Shown here one piece after another: positions 44,325 through 55,905 of a stretch of 64,000 nucleotides of DNA; position 1 is the stretch's first letter; the number at the start of each line of letters is the position of its first letter. The translations under genes were made by a program, and so were the position numbers. The notes below the pieces were generated by a model that was not told the DNA's origin, did no database searches, and worked only from the letters and a program-made list of their open reading frames with translations. This DNA comes from Craterostigma plantagineum (lineage: Eukaryota; Streptophyta; Magnoliopsida; Lamiales; Linderniaceae), in assembly GCA_027422505.1 (NCBI GenBank), contig JAPQWV010000017.1, positions 12,339,501 to 12,403,500 on the forward strand, read 5' to 3'.

Positions 44325-45847
44325 TGTGACAAGTGATAATTAAAACGAATATGTGTTCACTATGACCGACGTGCGATAGGCAGTGGACCTATCGTTTGTA
44401 GAGTAGTAAAGTGAGTAAACGAGTATCGAACACGAGGAATAAACTTGATTACTAGTATTAACCTATCGACTCGATATTTGGCCTGGATAAAACGACGGGA
44501 TTTGTTTATGCTACGAACTAATACAAGTGACTTAAGATGACAAATATGTGTTCGGGATTCGAATCCCGCTGGGTATTGTCGGCTAAGGCTACGGAATATC
44601 GTTCCTACGTGATTCGTCTAAATCGCAGTAATTTTCCTACCCATTCATGGATTTGCTGTCGCCCTAAACGCTCGTGGGAATCTAAGTTTAGCAATTACCA
44701 GACAACGAGGTTCGAGTATTTGCTGTCGCCCTATACTCGAATCCTAACGTCTACGAACGGCCTAATCGTTATTTAGCTGTCGTCCTAAACGATGTACCAC
44801 ACATTTACATCAACACATAGACATATTGAGGCAAAGAAGCAGTATCATAGATCAATAAACAGTCGAATACACGTGTTCACGATTATCCTACGCCTTAACT
44901 ACGACATAACCCAACGTTCATCTACTCCCAAACACATAAGAGATCTAGCTACTCATATTAGACAAAACAACAACGAGATTTAATGGAAACAAGGATAGAG
45001 AACTCATTTAATATTCCCTAAGAAGTGAATATGGCGTTTCTGCGGTGGAGCTCTCGTTCCTCGATCAAATGGGCGTGGCTGCGTTGTTGGATCGTCTCTT
45101 GATCGTCTCCGAATGATGGAGCAACTTCTAGGGTTTTTCTTCCGCTTCCTTTCTCTTTATTTTCGGCTCTATGAGGTTTTTTTTGCCTGAGTTCTTAGAA
45201 GAACCCTGTTTTTATGCTTCGAATTTGGGCCTTAACCCTAAATTTTGGCATGTTCACGGCCTCTTAACGGGCCTTCACGGCCGTGAACCCTAACTTTAGG
45301 CTGATTTTCGGCTTTCTAAAACCCTTGACGGCCCCTTGCATGAAGAGTCACGTCCGTGACGGTGGATTAAACCCTAAATCTTGACTTTCTGCCACAAGTC
45401 ACGGCCTCTTGCATTGGGTAGTCACGGCTGTGACTCTCAACAGAATTGCCAAATTGAGACACTGCCTTCGTTCACGGCTTGTTGCATAAGGTGTCACGGC
45501 CGTGACGAGGGATAGTGTCTATTATCTAAGCTTCTGTCCAATGTCACGACCTCTTACATGAAGCGTCACGGCCGTGACAACCTACAGTACTTGAAATTCC
45601 ATTTTCTGTTGATGTTCATGGCCTCTTGCAAGCTGTTCACGGCCGTGAAGAGTCACTGGCAGATACATTCTCGCCGTTTTGCGTCGTTTTTGCCTCGTTT
45701 TCGTTCCTTTTATCTCGATAACCGTACGAAGGTCCTACAATTTTAAATGGGTGTAAATAGAGCCAAGAAATGCATGGAATGACAAAAAATATCCTATTAT
45801 AACCCCAAATAAATATAACAATAACTGTATTAAAAATACGTTTATCA
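44325..45847 (-). mobile_element. Athila-type 3' LTR, 1.52 kb
   Basis: On the minus strand it reads TGATAAACG...ACTTGTCACA. It is immediately preceded by a purine tract reading AAGTGTGGGGAGGTT, the classical Athila PPT-LTR join. A second copy, same orientation, lies at 62564 to beyond the window. It contains GCTGTCGCCCTAAACG repeats (44650-44800), a perfect palindrome GGGATTCGAATCCC (44557-44570) and six TCACGGCC-type units (45250-45660). Confidence 0.9.
45250..45660 (+). repeat. TCACGGCC / TCACGGCCGTGA array in Athila LTR (about 70-bp period)
   Basis: Six units starting near 45256, 45326, 45402, 45470, 45541 and 45613. Each pairs a half-site (TCACGGCC, followed by TCTTGCAT-like bases) with a full palindrome TCACGGCCGTGA about 15 bases on, sometimes with one mismatch. 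Between units the sequence varies freely, so the paired motif is the conserved part. Confidence 0.9.
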
Positions 45848-45862
45848 AACCTCCCCACACTT
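45848..45862 (-). other. Polypurine tract of minus-strand Athila element
   Basis: Minus strand: AAGTGTGGGGAGGTT directly before the LTR start TGATAAACG. Further upstream is TTTGCTCGAGGACAAGCAAA, the inverted-repeat stretch found before this tract in Athila elements. Confidence 0.88.
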
Positions 45863-47506
45863 AAGCATTTGCTTGTCCTCGAGCAAATTAAGAACAAGAA
45901 AGGGTATCAAGATAATGGCATGACCGTTTATAATTCATCGATGCAGAAGGAAAACACAAAATGGAATCAAGCAAGCAATTATAGACACTACAAATAATGA
46001 TCAGCACTTATCAATACGAATTTCCTTAGCACTACTAATCGAGATCCAGACCTTGCAGGGATTCACTCAGATCACTCAGTGTATAGGCTAATAAATCTAT
46101 GAATCGCTCAATTCATGCAATAATCTAGTCTATACCATATGCTTGCAAGTCAATCGTACATCTACTACTTAAAGCAGTAAGCATGAATGAGAAGGTCTTT
46201 TCCGGGTTAAACGGGATCAGATAGTAATGAGGTGGTAGTGGAATCATATATGAGTAGCAGTCGTGTCGGTATTCATGTCATTGTCTAAAGCGCGCCAAGA
46301 ATTAGCCTCCGGTTACGCCGTCTTCGTATTCCTCTTATTTCTGCTGCGTTCCACTAAGCCTTTCTTCTCCCAAGTCCCCAAATGAGAAATGATGTGGAAT
46401 TCACGAGACTGGAAGATTATTAAAGGAAAGGTTCTTCTCTTTCGTTTCGCAGCAGCTTATCCTCTTTTTGCTTCAGTTTCCCCCCTCCAACGCCATTTCT
46501 CTTTCTTTATTTCTCTCTCTTCTTTTTTTTCTTCTCTGTTTTTTTCTTTTTTTTCTTTTCCTTTTTTTTTCCGCTCTCGGTACGTTGCCCTTTCGCCCAC
46601 TCCTTGTGAGTGGAAACTTGTTGAAGAGGGAGTTCTTGAATGCTTTCGGCATTGTCTTGGGGCGTCATCCGACTACGCTTTTCAACTTTGACATCTGACC
46701 TTCACTTCTACTTAACTCGGGTTCAGATGATCTCTGATCAGTCGCGGTAGGGAACTTTGGCCGTGGACTTATTTCCTAGTGCCTTCGTCATATTCATACA
46801 AAACACACTATAAGCAATTTCAATGCGTATCAAACAAGCAAGTTCTAGGGAGACGTAAATTATGCACTACTCACACAACCAAGAAAAATGAGCAAAGGCT
46901 CGTCAGCTCAAACTCTCACAACGGAACATGGGTTATGTGTGTGAATCTCTCAAAGTAACACTATGTCTATTCATACTGAAAAGATTAAATCACGAATGCA
47001 TGTCTTCATCGCTCACAAGACTCCCTAAAATGCAATCCAACTTCGAGATGAATGTAAACAATCATGCTAGATTTCCATAGATTAAATAGCCACAGCACGT
47101 CATAACAAAATTTCACATAAATGTTCAACGAAATTCCCCAACAAAAATCCCCTCCCCACACTTAAGATGCACGTTGTCCTCAACGTGTAAAATAAATAAA
47201 AGGAAGGTCAAAGAAGTTCAAAAGAACGTAAGTCCCCTGAAAATGGGTGACGTGCTCCTGACTCGAGCATTTGATGTAGTTGAACATCGTCGGTTCTACT
47301 GATTCTGAAATATTTTGAGTCGTAGTGACGGAATTCGTGACACGTTTCCTGAAAACACTAAAAAGAAAATTAACCGCACGGAGGAAATAATACAAGATAG
47401 CGAAACATACAAGATAACAAAACAGTCGTAGTTATCATAAGTGTCATGACTACTAGACCAAACACAAAAAGAGTACTACTTGATAAATAACACATAGCAA
47501 AGAACA
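45863..47506 (-). other. Athila 3' non-coding region, no gene seen
   Basis: About 1.6 kb between the late ORF and the 3' LTR. A second CTTAAGTGTGGGGAGGGG box lies at about 47146-47163, after CACGTTGAGGACAACGTG, a perfect 18-bp palindrome. The 46485-46580 part is a pyrimidine-rich run. No coding sequence is recognised. Confidence 0.6.
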
Positions 47507-48898
47507 CTAAGGTGACGGTGGTGGCGGGGAAGATGGCCTCGGGCGCAGGAATGACAGTGACTGCTGTGTAAGTTTGACCGCTGCGTCCATGGCTTGAAGG
47601 GTCTGGTCGTAGCGTTGTTGCTCCTCACGGTAGCGACGGTGGGCTTCCTCATTTCGACGCTCATATTCTTCCTGTCGGCGACGTGTTTCTTCGTTGAAGA
47701 GCCGTGCTTCTTCGTCGCGGCGCAGCGCCTCGCTGTTGAAACGCATCATCTCCTGGCGCAACACCTGACGATTCGCCCTCGTGATACCGGAGGAATAGGA
47801 AGGGCCGGCAGTGTCTGGGTCCACCGGAAATGGTCCCGGAGTCTCGATATCTAGTGGCTCGGGGAATGCGTCTCCGAGGTCCGTCTGTGCACGGTGGACT
47901 TCGTGCCAAATGTAGACCTTGTTCGTCGGGACCACGTGGGAGCTTTGATCAGCATCTTTCATCTTTAACATCATCTCCTCGTTCACCAAATTTCGTCCAC
48001 CCACGATCTCCATCTCTGGTGGATTTTCTGGCCACATGTTGAGCGCCTTGACAACCTTCGTAACAAATGGCCCCACTGCGAGTTTCCCGTGACTACGAAC
48101 ATCTGCCTGCGCGCTAAAGGCGTGGGCCATGGCCATCCCTAAGTGCACCCGTTGACCTCGCTGCATCTTGACTAAGTAGTACAAATCGCGAAGGCCAATC
48201 GCATCGTGCGAGTCGCCCCTTGGTGTGAGCGAGGTCGACAGCAGACGGTGGATGTAGCGCATGCCTGGACTCCTGAGCGAAGACGCCTTCGAGGTCTTTA
48301 CGCTAACGTTGGGGTCGTCGGGCCTTGTGAGTTCAGGCCAATAGGCCGGGCGCTCTGCCGGATTCTCAAGGTAGTCCTTGTAGTGCATATCCGAAAACGG
48401 CCCGACGCGCCCGAAAAATGGTATCGGCACTCCAAGAGCCCGGCAAAAATCATCGACATCCACCGTTCTCCGCTCATTAAATGCCCGGAACTTCACTCCG
48501 TTATGCCCGTATTCCTCGAGGGAGAAGGTGGAGAGGAACTCCTGGGTCAACTCCTTGTACGCTGGCTCGTCAATGTGGAAGAACTCGAGCCATCAACTGA
48601 GCGATACGTACCCAGCCACTTGCTGGTCGATGTGATGCTTCGCCAGCATGTCGTGGTCAATCTTATCCGTTGAGATGAACTGCATTTCCTTTAGCCGATT
48701 ATATCGGGCCTGCTGCGTCTCATCGTCAAACTGCTGCATAGAGGCTAGTAGTGACGTCGCGCCCGGGCGTCGCCGTTGACGTACCGGCGACCTCGAAGCT
48801 TGATTACGTAATGTAGCTGAGCGGCTTCGACCCATAGTACCTAGAAATCCATATGTGAGTTGGCGAGAAAGATAATCAACACAGCTCGACTCTACCAA
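47507..48898 (-). pseudogene. Athila late ORF (ORF1-/env-position protein), nearly intact
   Basis: Begins near 48898 (after a methionine) and, past a frame change near 48590, runs 347 codons from 48550 to 47507. Conserved-looking stretches: EYGHNGVKFRAFNERRTVDV, DDFCRALGVPIPFFGRVG, YWPELTRPDDPNVSVKTSKA, SPGMRYIHRLLSTSLTPRGD, LRDLYYLVKMQRGQRVHLGM and GPFVTKVVKAL. They match the plant 'retrotransposon ORF-1/putative plant transposon protein' family carried by Athila elements. A charged coiled coil (R/E/Q-rich, about residues 255-320) and a Pro/Ser-rich tail follow. Some authors compare this position with env, but no signal peptide or membrane span is evident here. Its function is unknown. This is the longest open retroelement frame on this side of the window. 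Confidence 0.8.
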
Positions 48899-49487
48899 CG
48901 TAGCGACAAAATTGGCAATTCTAAAGTAAGATCATATGAACATTCAAAGCGGCATTTTGTCAAATGCATGATAGACAACTAAAATACTCCTTCTAATCGC
49001 AATAATCGATCACCCGAGCACATTCTTTCGACGTTAAATGATGAATCAACGTTAAATTATCCAAGAGACGCAACCAATTTCGAACGGTTTTTCGAAGGTC
49101 CCCAAAATTTGCAATTAGGGTTTATGATCCCAATTTGAAAATTGATGGACGAAATTAACAAATTTAGCAAACCCACCGTGTACATAGCATAAATCTAATC
49201 ACGAAAGAGCAAAAACAACACCATATTCGACCTAGTCTTGGAGATCGTCCCTAATTCGAAAGTTGGGGAGAAAGAAAATCCATACCTGTTGATTTTACCG
49301 TAATTAAAGGTTGGGTATGTGTTCGTTCGTGGGGTGGTCGGAAAATGTCGACGGTGGCGGTGGCGCGGCGCTCGGCGGCGAATGGTTTTGAGTGTTTTAG
49401 GTCGTGAGAGACAGAGAGGGTGAAGGAGACGAAGAGGGAGAGAGGGAAAAGAGTGGATTTGTTTTCTTTTTTTAAGTAATTCGCAAG
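48899..49487 (-). other. Upstream region of the Athila late ORF
   Basis: No gene with family support. A basic frame (49509-49195) overlaps a purine-rich tract at 49395-49470 and looks like chance. The rest is AT-rich. Confidence 0.45.
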
Positions 49488-50120
49488 TGTCACGGCCGTG
49501 AATATACATCCACAGGCCGTGACAAGGGACAGAAAGCTTAGTCCGCGATGTTCACGGCCGTGACTTGTAAGGTCAAAGGCCGTGAACTCGGGCAGAATGT
49601 TTTGGCTTCCAAGGTCACGGCCGTGACTGGTGAGTCACTAGCCGTGACAACCACTTTTTATTTTTATTTTTTTTTATTATTTTTTTATTTATTTAGTAAT
49701 TTTTTTTTAAATTTTTTTTTGTAGTAGCCCGTTTGTGTCACGCCGTGAATTCTTGTTCACTAAGCCGTGACGTGGGGCAGTGGGCATAAACTGCCAAGTT
49801 CACCGCCGTGAGTCGTAAGGTCTCAGGCCGTGAACACGGGCAGTGTGTATTGTTCCGTCCAAGTCACGGCCGTGACAGACGAGTCATAGGCCGTGAATCC
49901 CCCATTTTTTGTTTATATATATAATTTGTAAATATTAAATTTAAAACCGTAAGAGTCACGGCCGTGAGGTGTGTGTCTCTGGCCGTGACAAGCGGCAGTA
50001 AGAACCTCTTGGCTAAGTCACGGCCGTGACGTCTTAAGTAGTAGGCCGTGATGTTCGGCAGTGCACGAAAAGAACTAGTCACGGCCGTGAGTTCTTTAAG
50101 AACGTGGCCGTGACCCACTA
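49488..50120 (-). repeat. TCACGGCCGTGA array between Athila pol and late ORF (about 62-bp period)
   Basis: About nine units (near 49490, 49551, 49614, 49738, 49799, 49862, 49955, 50018, 50085). Each has the full palindrome first and the half-site GGCCGTGAC 15-20 bases later, the mirror image of the arrangement in the LTR at 45250-45660. The fourth and fifth units are damaged (TCACGCCGTGAA, TCACCGCCGTGA). The AT-rich spacer at 49650-49735 interrupts the regular spacing. Confidence 0.9.
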
Positions 50121-50124
50121 TATA

Positions 50125-50181
50125 TTATATATATATATATGAATTAATATTATTATTAATAATATCATTATATATATGTTT

Positions 50182-50213
<32 letters not shown>
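50125..50213. repeat. AT microsatellite
   Basis: TATATATA runs with ATTATTAATAATAT between them. Confidence 0.9.
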
Positions 50214-50216
<3 letters not shown>

Positions 50217-51031
50217 ACTAAGATTAACACGTAATCGACGAGTTTTTCGAGAACGATTGGCGCGAGGAGAAATCCGATAATCGACAAAGAAAATATCACT
50301 TTCTCTCGCGGTGCCGAATCCAAGTCAAAAATTCGTCTGCACCATTAATTGATTTGCCGTTTATGATAATGATGTTTTTGTTCCCTTCATGCCTATAAAT
50401 AGACATTGGTTGAACAATGTAACACCACCATTTACCATTTATCACACATCTTCAACAATCTCACTTTCGACATTCTGGATTACCAGTATGAATTGGGGAC
50501 AGCGGCAAAGCCGCGAGAATGAGAGTGAAGAATGTGCGAGGATTCGACGTAATTAAGATATGCAATCACTCTACCTTGCTCTTCTTTTGGGTTTGTTCGC
50601 AGTTTTACTAGCTTTCGTTGTTGGGTTCTCACAAGGTGTACTCGTGAGTAACCGCCCTTATGAAGCAAGAAAAAACTATTGTTCCGTCTTTTGTGTTATT
50701 CGCAGTTTTAATTGCTTTTGTGTTGGACCCTCACACGTTGTAATGGTATGTAACCATCCTTTATGAAGTAAAACTCGTCTCTTGATTCTGCGTTGTGAGT
50801 TTCGCACTTTGATAGATTATCGACGAAAACTTGTGAAAATCCTAAGCAAACACCGCGATTAGGTTGCGAAAGCACAGACCCTCTCTCAATATTCGCAGTG
50901 TTTTTTTAGTTATTATTATTATTATAATTTATTTTATTTTATCTATTGCCTGAAATATAAACGAAAATACCTGGATTGCCTCCCAAGAAGTGCTTCTTTT
51001 AACGTCATAGCCGGACGTACCTCTTGTGTCC
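50214..51031 (+). promoter_or_regulatory. Promoter-like sequence and LTR-like debris in Athila
   Basis: CATGCCTATAAATAGACATT (50389-50408) is a strong plant TATA context, followed about 30 bases later by an AC-rich start region (ACAATGTAACACCACCATTT). A direct repeat (CGCAGTTTTACTAGCTTTCG and CGCAGTTTTAATTGCTTTTG) is at 50596 and 50701. No gene is seen downstream, and the 68-codon frame at 50560 has no support. The layout suggests an old LTR or a transcription start inside the element. 51000 leads into the pol 3' end (TTGCCTCCCAAGAAGTGCTT). Confidence 0.4.
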
Positions 51032-53533
51032 TTATGCTGGCTGGAAGTCGAGGTATAATACCTCCTTGTCGCTCAACTCGACCTCGCCTCCGTGGTAATG
51101 CTTCAATCGATGTCCGTTCACCTTGAAAGTATCATGCCCCATACCTGAAATATCAAAAGTACCGTAAGGGAAAACACGAGTGACAGTGAACGGTCCTGAC
51201 CAACGTGATATAAGCTTGCCAGGAAAAAGCCTAAGTCGAGAATTAAAGAGGAGAACTTGGTCTCCTTCCTGAAATTCTCGTCTGTGCCTAATTTTGCTGT
51301 CATGGTAGGCTTTTGAGCGCTCCTTATACATTCTAGCGATATCATAAGCTGATAAACGCCACTCGTCTAGCTCATTAATTTGGAGTTGCCGCTTTCCGCT
51401 GGCTTTCCCCAAATCCATTTCCAATGACCTGATTGCTCAATAGGCTTTATGCTCGATTTCTACGGGGAGGTGGCATGCCTTCCCATAGACCAATCTATAT
51501 GGTGTAGTGCCTATTGGTGTCTTATAAGCAGTCCTATATGCCCAAAGTGCATCATCAAGCTTATTCGCCCACTCCCTACGGTTCACATCTATAGTTTTTT
51601 CTAAGATACGTTTTAACTCACGGTTCACTACTTATGATACGGGGTGGATAAGCTGTGTCTAACACCATAGCGCTCTAGTGTACGTGCAAATTGTGTGTTG
51701 CAGAAATGTGTACCCCTGTCGCTTATAATGCATCTAGGTGCCCCAAATCGTGAAAATAATATTCGCAAAACTTACGACAACTCTCGCATCATTCGTGGGC
51801 AAAGCTTGCGCTTCAACCCACTTGGACACATAGTCTACGACAACCAGAATATACTTATTATTATACGAGCTAGGAAACGGACCCATAAAATCTATACCCC
51901 ATACGTCAAAGATCTCACAAACTGAAATGAAATTCAGGGGCATTTCGTCGCGTTTGGAGACATTACCTGCGCGCTGACCCTGATCACAAGTGTGTACCTT
52001 TGGGCGTCTCTAAAAATCGTAGGCCAGTAGAAACCGCTTTCCAGTAACTTCTGAGCGGTCCGGTTGGCTGCGTAATGCCCTCTGGTCGGTCCGTTGTGGC
52101 AATGCCTAAGGATCTGTGTCGTCTCGGGAGAAGCAACGCACCGTCGTATCACCTGGTCTGCACATCGCCTGAAAAGAAATGGATCTTCCCAAAAGTAGTA
52201 CTTCAAGTCAGAGACGAATTTCTTCTTTTGCTGACTTGTGTACCCCTTTGGTAGGACCCTCGCAACAAGATAGTTAGCAAAATCTGCAAACCAAGGAGTA
52301 TCATCTCTTACCACTTGTATTGAATACAAGTGCTCGTCGGGGAATGTGTCCTGAATCGCCTTGTCGTCCTTGTTATGGATTTCGGACTCCTCTAGTCGAG
52401 AGAGGTGATCCGCTGCAAGATTCTCTGCGCCTTTCTTGTCTCGGATCTCTATATCGAACTCTTGAAGGAGTAGGATTCATCTGATTAGCCGAGGCTTGGC
52501 GTCCGGCTTTGCTAGTAAATACTTAAGAGCAGAGTGGTCAGTAAAAACAATAACTTTCGATAAAATAAGGTATGGCCTGAATTTATCGAGGGCGAACACG
52601 ACAGCTAAAAGCTCCTTTTCCGTGGTGGTGTAGTTGGCTTGGGTTGCGTCTAACGTCTTGCCGGCGTAGTAGATCTGCCTGAAATAGTTGTCTTTGCGCT
52701 GCCCTAGCACGACTCCCACTGCGTAATCACTAGCATCGCACATTAGTTCAAAGGGTAGCCCCAGTCGGGGGCGACCATAATTGGTGCTGCGATCAATCGC
52801 TCCTTAAGTAAGTTAAATGCATGCAAGCATTCATCATTAAACTCAAACGGGGTGTCTTTTTCAAGTAATCTAGACATGGGTCGTGCAATCTTAGAGAAGT
52901 CCTTAATGAACCTACGATAAAATCCAGCATGTCCTAGAAAACTCCTAATTGACCTCACGTTCGAGGGAACAGGTAATTTTTCTATGGTCTCTAACTTAGC
53001 TCTGTCCACGTCGATTCCTTTAGAGGAAATCTTGTGTCCCAAAACTATACCCTCTCGAACCATGAAGTGACACTTTTCCCAATTAAGTGCCAAGTTCGTA
53101 TCCTCACAACGTGCGAGTACGAACTTCATATTAGCAAGACAAACATCGAATGACGACCCAAACACAGAAAAATCATCCATAAACACCTCCATTACCTCGC
53201 CTACCAACTCGTCGAATATAGCCATCATACAGTGTTGAAATGTGGCTGGAGCATTGCATAGACCAAAGGCATCCTTCGGTACGCAAATGTACCGAAGGGG
53301 CAGGTGAATGTTGTCTTCTCCTGGTCCTCAGGTGCAATAGGGATCTGCAAGTATCCTGATAAACCGTCAAGAAAGCAATAAAATGAATGACCAGATAATT
53401 TTTCTAACATTTGGTCAATAAATGGTAAGGGAAAATGATCCTTTCTCGAGGCGTCATTCAATTTTCTGTAGTCGATGCACACACACCACCCAGTTACGGT
53501 CCTTGTTGGAATCAACTCGTTCTTGTCGTTGGT
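51032..53533 (-). pseudogene. Athila-type pol (RT, RNase H, integrase), minus strand, 5' end cut by an LTR
   Basis: Minus-strand order: LIPTRTVTGWCVCIDYRKLN, FYCFLDGLSGYLQIPIAPED, FTCPFGTFAYRRMP, VFMDDFSVFG (catalytic), [40 protein letters not shown] and [20 protein letters not shown] (RNase H), ILRHCHNGPTRGHYAANRTA (integrase zinc region), [20 protein letters not shown], and a C-terminal part with EGDQVLLFNSRLRLFPGKLI and SRWSGPFTV (GPY/F). Breaks occur near 53270, 52470, 51940 and 51640. The protein would continue upstream as VTNDKNE, but an LTR of opposite orientation begins at 53534. With the late ORF and 3' LTR on the left, it forms one minus-strand element. Confidence 0.92.
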
Positions 53534-55693
53534 TGTAATACCCGTAAATTTTAATACGGGATTCTGATATTACTAAAGCTGTAATTCTGTGAATTAAGAA
53601 TCTTAATAAAACGATTTGTGTTCTAGAAGTGAAAACACAAAACTCTAATAATGTCAAAATTAATTTCAATACTTAGTTCAAGAAATACCCATGAATGGAT
53701 TAATTAAGTGGGTTATAATTAAGACCTAAATGAGACCAAACGTATTTGTGGACTATATTTTATTTTAGGCCCAAGCTTATAAGGATAAACCTTAGTAATC
53801 ACGATTGGTTAGGCCATAGGGAAGATGAGAACATCAACTTGTCCCATCATTTACGTTTTCAATGAGTGATACTTATCTAACCATCGATGATAAAAGGTTT
53901 ATTTACTAAGAAAACCTAGGACAAGAAAGAACTTGGAGAGTGAAATACGAAAACTAACAAGAAAGCTGGTGGGAACCTTACCAAATCCAAACTACGAATT
54001 CTCACGGTAAGGTATGCAAGAATCCCTTAAACGTAGTATACTTAGAACTGTTGCCATGATCATATGTATTAATTCTTGGATAGGTAATGGTTATAGGATG
54101 TTTCGAAGAATCACCATGTGTAGTGTAGAAAACCCTAAATTTCTAAAAGTGCAGCTCGTATATCCGTAAGTATCTAGGTGATGAAATATGTATATTGATG
54201 AATTTCGATGGGTGAGAGGTTCATGTAGATTATGATGATTTAAGGCGTACCGTTTTCTGGATTTCGTATAATTCTCGAAGCTGGTCTTAATGATATATGA
54301 ATTTCATTTTAAGGTTTGGAAGGAATCGGACAACTTGAAGCTTAGGTACATCGAGCGATTTTGAATTCAATTGATCGGGCGATTTAAATGTATGAGTATC
54401 GTGCGATTTAGAGTATTATAACTCTTAGAATAGTTGAATAAAATTTAGCCACATTCGATCGATTTGGAAATTCGCCGAGTTATATAATATATTAATTTAT
54501 GAGATAAATCGGGCGATTGGAAGACTTAGATGAACTTCTAGCGATTTTGGAACCGGGCGACACCAAGTTTCAATACACGGTGAATCGAGCGATTCCAAGG
54601 AGGGACCAATCATCCGATTTGAGCCTTTAAGTAGAACTCGGCGAATCTAGAATCGAGCGAATGAAAATTACAATTAGTTGGAGTCGCCCGAAAGCTTGGG
54701 AATTTCGTACATAGAATCGGGCGATTTAGGTAGTTTGAATATTTTCAATTTCGGGCGAATTTAGAATCGGGTAACTTGAAATTCAAAGCTCGATGAATGC
54801 AAAATCGGGCGATTTGCGAGACTCCAAATATTTTAATATAGTCCGGTTCTTTATCTCAGTCGAGCGATCTAAGTCATCTCAAGCTTTAAATATTTTAATA
54901 ATTTCTAATCTAATTATTTTAAACTGTACAGTTCAAGGATTAGTATAGGTACTAATAATATTTATTATATCCAGAGGACCGCATTATAGAGACTCCACCC
55001 GATTTCTTATTTGGTGATAGCAGGAGGACAGGTAGGTGGATCATCCATCTACAATACGTAAACACATGTGTGATCTATGTGTTTTCATGCGATTCAATGA
55101 TTTACGTGATTTATGGGATTTACGTGTTTACCTGTTTTACGCACGTTTTATATAAATCATGCTTCTATGAGATTTTATGAATATGCATGGCACGTGCATA
55201 TCACGTCAGGGCGAGAGAGGGTTGTACCGTAGTGAGACGGTAACGATATGAGATAGTAACGTACGGGGTAGAATGAGATGTTTGTGCTTGGTGACTCTTA
55301 GAGGAGTCAAGGTTGGGCTCACTGGGCACCTGGCAGAGACAGACGTGATCGATCTGTCTACTCGGGCGTGATCGTTCCGAGGTGCATACCGCCGAATGAG
55401 ATTTTGGTGCGACCTGATAGGGGGCCATTGGCGTGATCGTCCATTGCACTATCAGCGTATGCTTTGGTGCGGAGCGACCCGGTAGGAGGCCATTGGCGTG
55501 GTCGTCCAGTGCACTACCAGGGTAGGCTGCCACGAGATTGGGGGTGGCCTCCCAGTAGTCTATTGCGCGCGAAGGTGTCGAGCCTAACCTAGGGCCCTGT
55601 GTTGTGTGAAATAGGAATGTGAGGAAAGATAGAGTGTGCATTATATCATGTTGTGAGATGTTGGGATCGGCGTTGAGAGGTTATAGTTTTGGG
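53534..55693 (+). mobile_element. Chromovirus-type Ty3/gypsy LTR, 3' end truncated
   Basis: It starts TGTAATACCCGTAAATTTTA inside the Athila pol. 54350-54900 is an array of ATCGGGCGATTT-type motifs, and 55015 onward has the GACAGGTAGGTGG...CACCTACAATACG-like block and the GTGATCGATCTGTCTACTCG segment that are shared with 57007-59950 and, inverted, with 25163-29051. The usual LTR end (...GGGTCGCCACA) is absent. At about 55693 it passes into Athila sequence. Confidence 0.8.
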
Positions 55694-55905
55694 ACACAAG
55701 ATTTCCTCCAAAGGAATCGAAGTGGACCGAGCTAAGTTAGAGACTATAGAAAATTTACCCATTCCCTCGAACGTAATGTAGGAGTTTTCTAGGACATGCT
55801 GGGTTATCGTAGATTCATTAAGGATTTCTCTAAGATTGCACGACCTATGTCTAGATTACTTGACAACGATGCCCCGTTTGAACAAAAGGCGGTGAACACA
55901 AGCGA
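55694..55905 (+). pseudogene. Athila RT fragment in plus orientation
   Basis: Encodes LGHKISSKGIEVDRAKLETI, then PIPSNV, a stop, and after a frame change the RT connection segment. It is nearly the same as the minus-strand Athila RT (GHKISSKGIDVDRAKLETIE at about 53030-52970) but lies on the opposite strand. Only about 200 bp remain. It ends where the chromovirus integrase begins. Confidence 0.82.

Noticed and set aside
44551..44575. tRNA gene
   Set aside because: Only the T-arm-like palindrome is present. No acceptor, D-arm or anticodon arm can be built around it.
50560..50766. Small secreted or membrane peptide (68 codons, hydrophobic N-terminus)
   Set aside because: It spans a diverged direct repeat in retroelement sequence and has no homology that I recognise.
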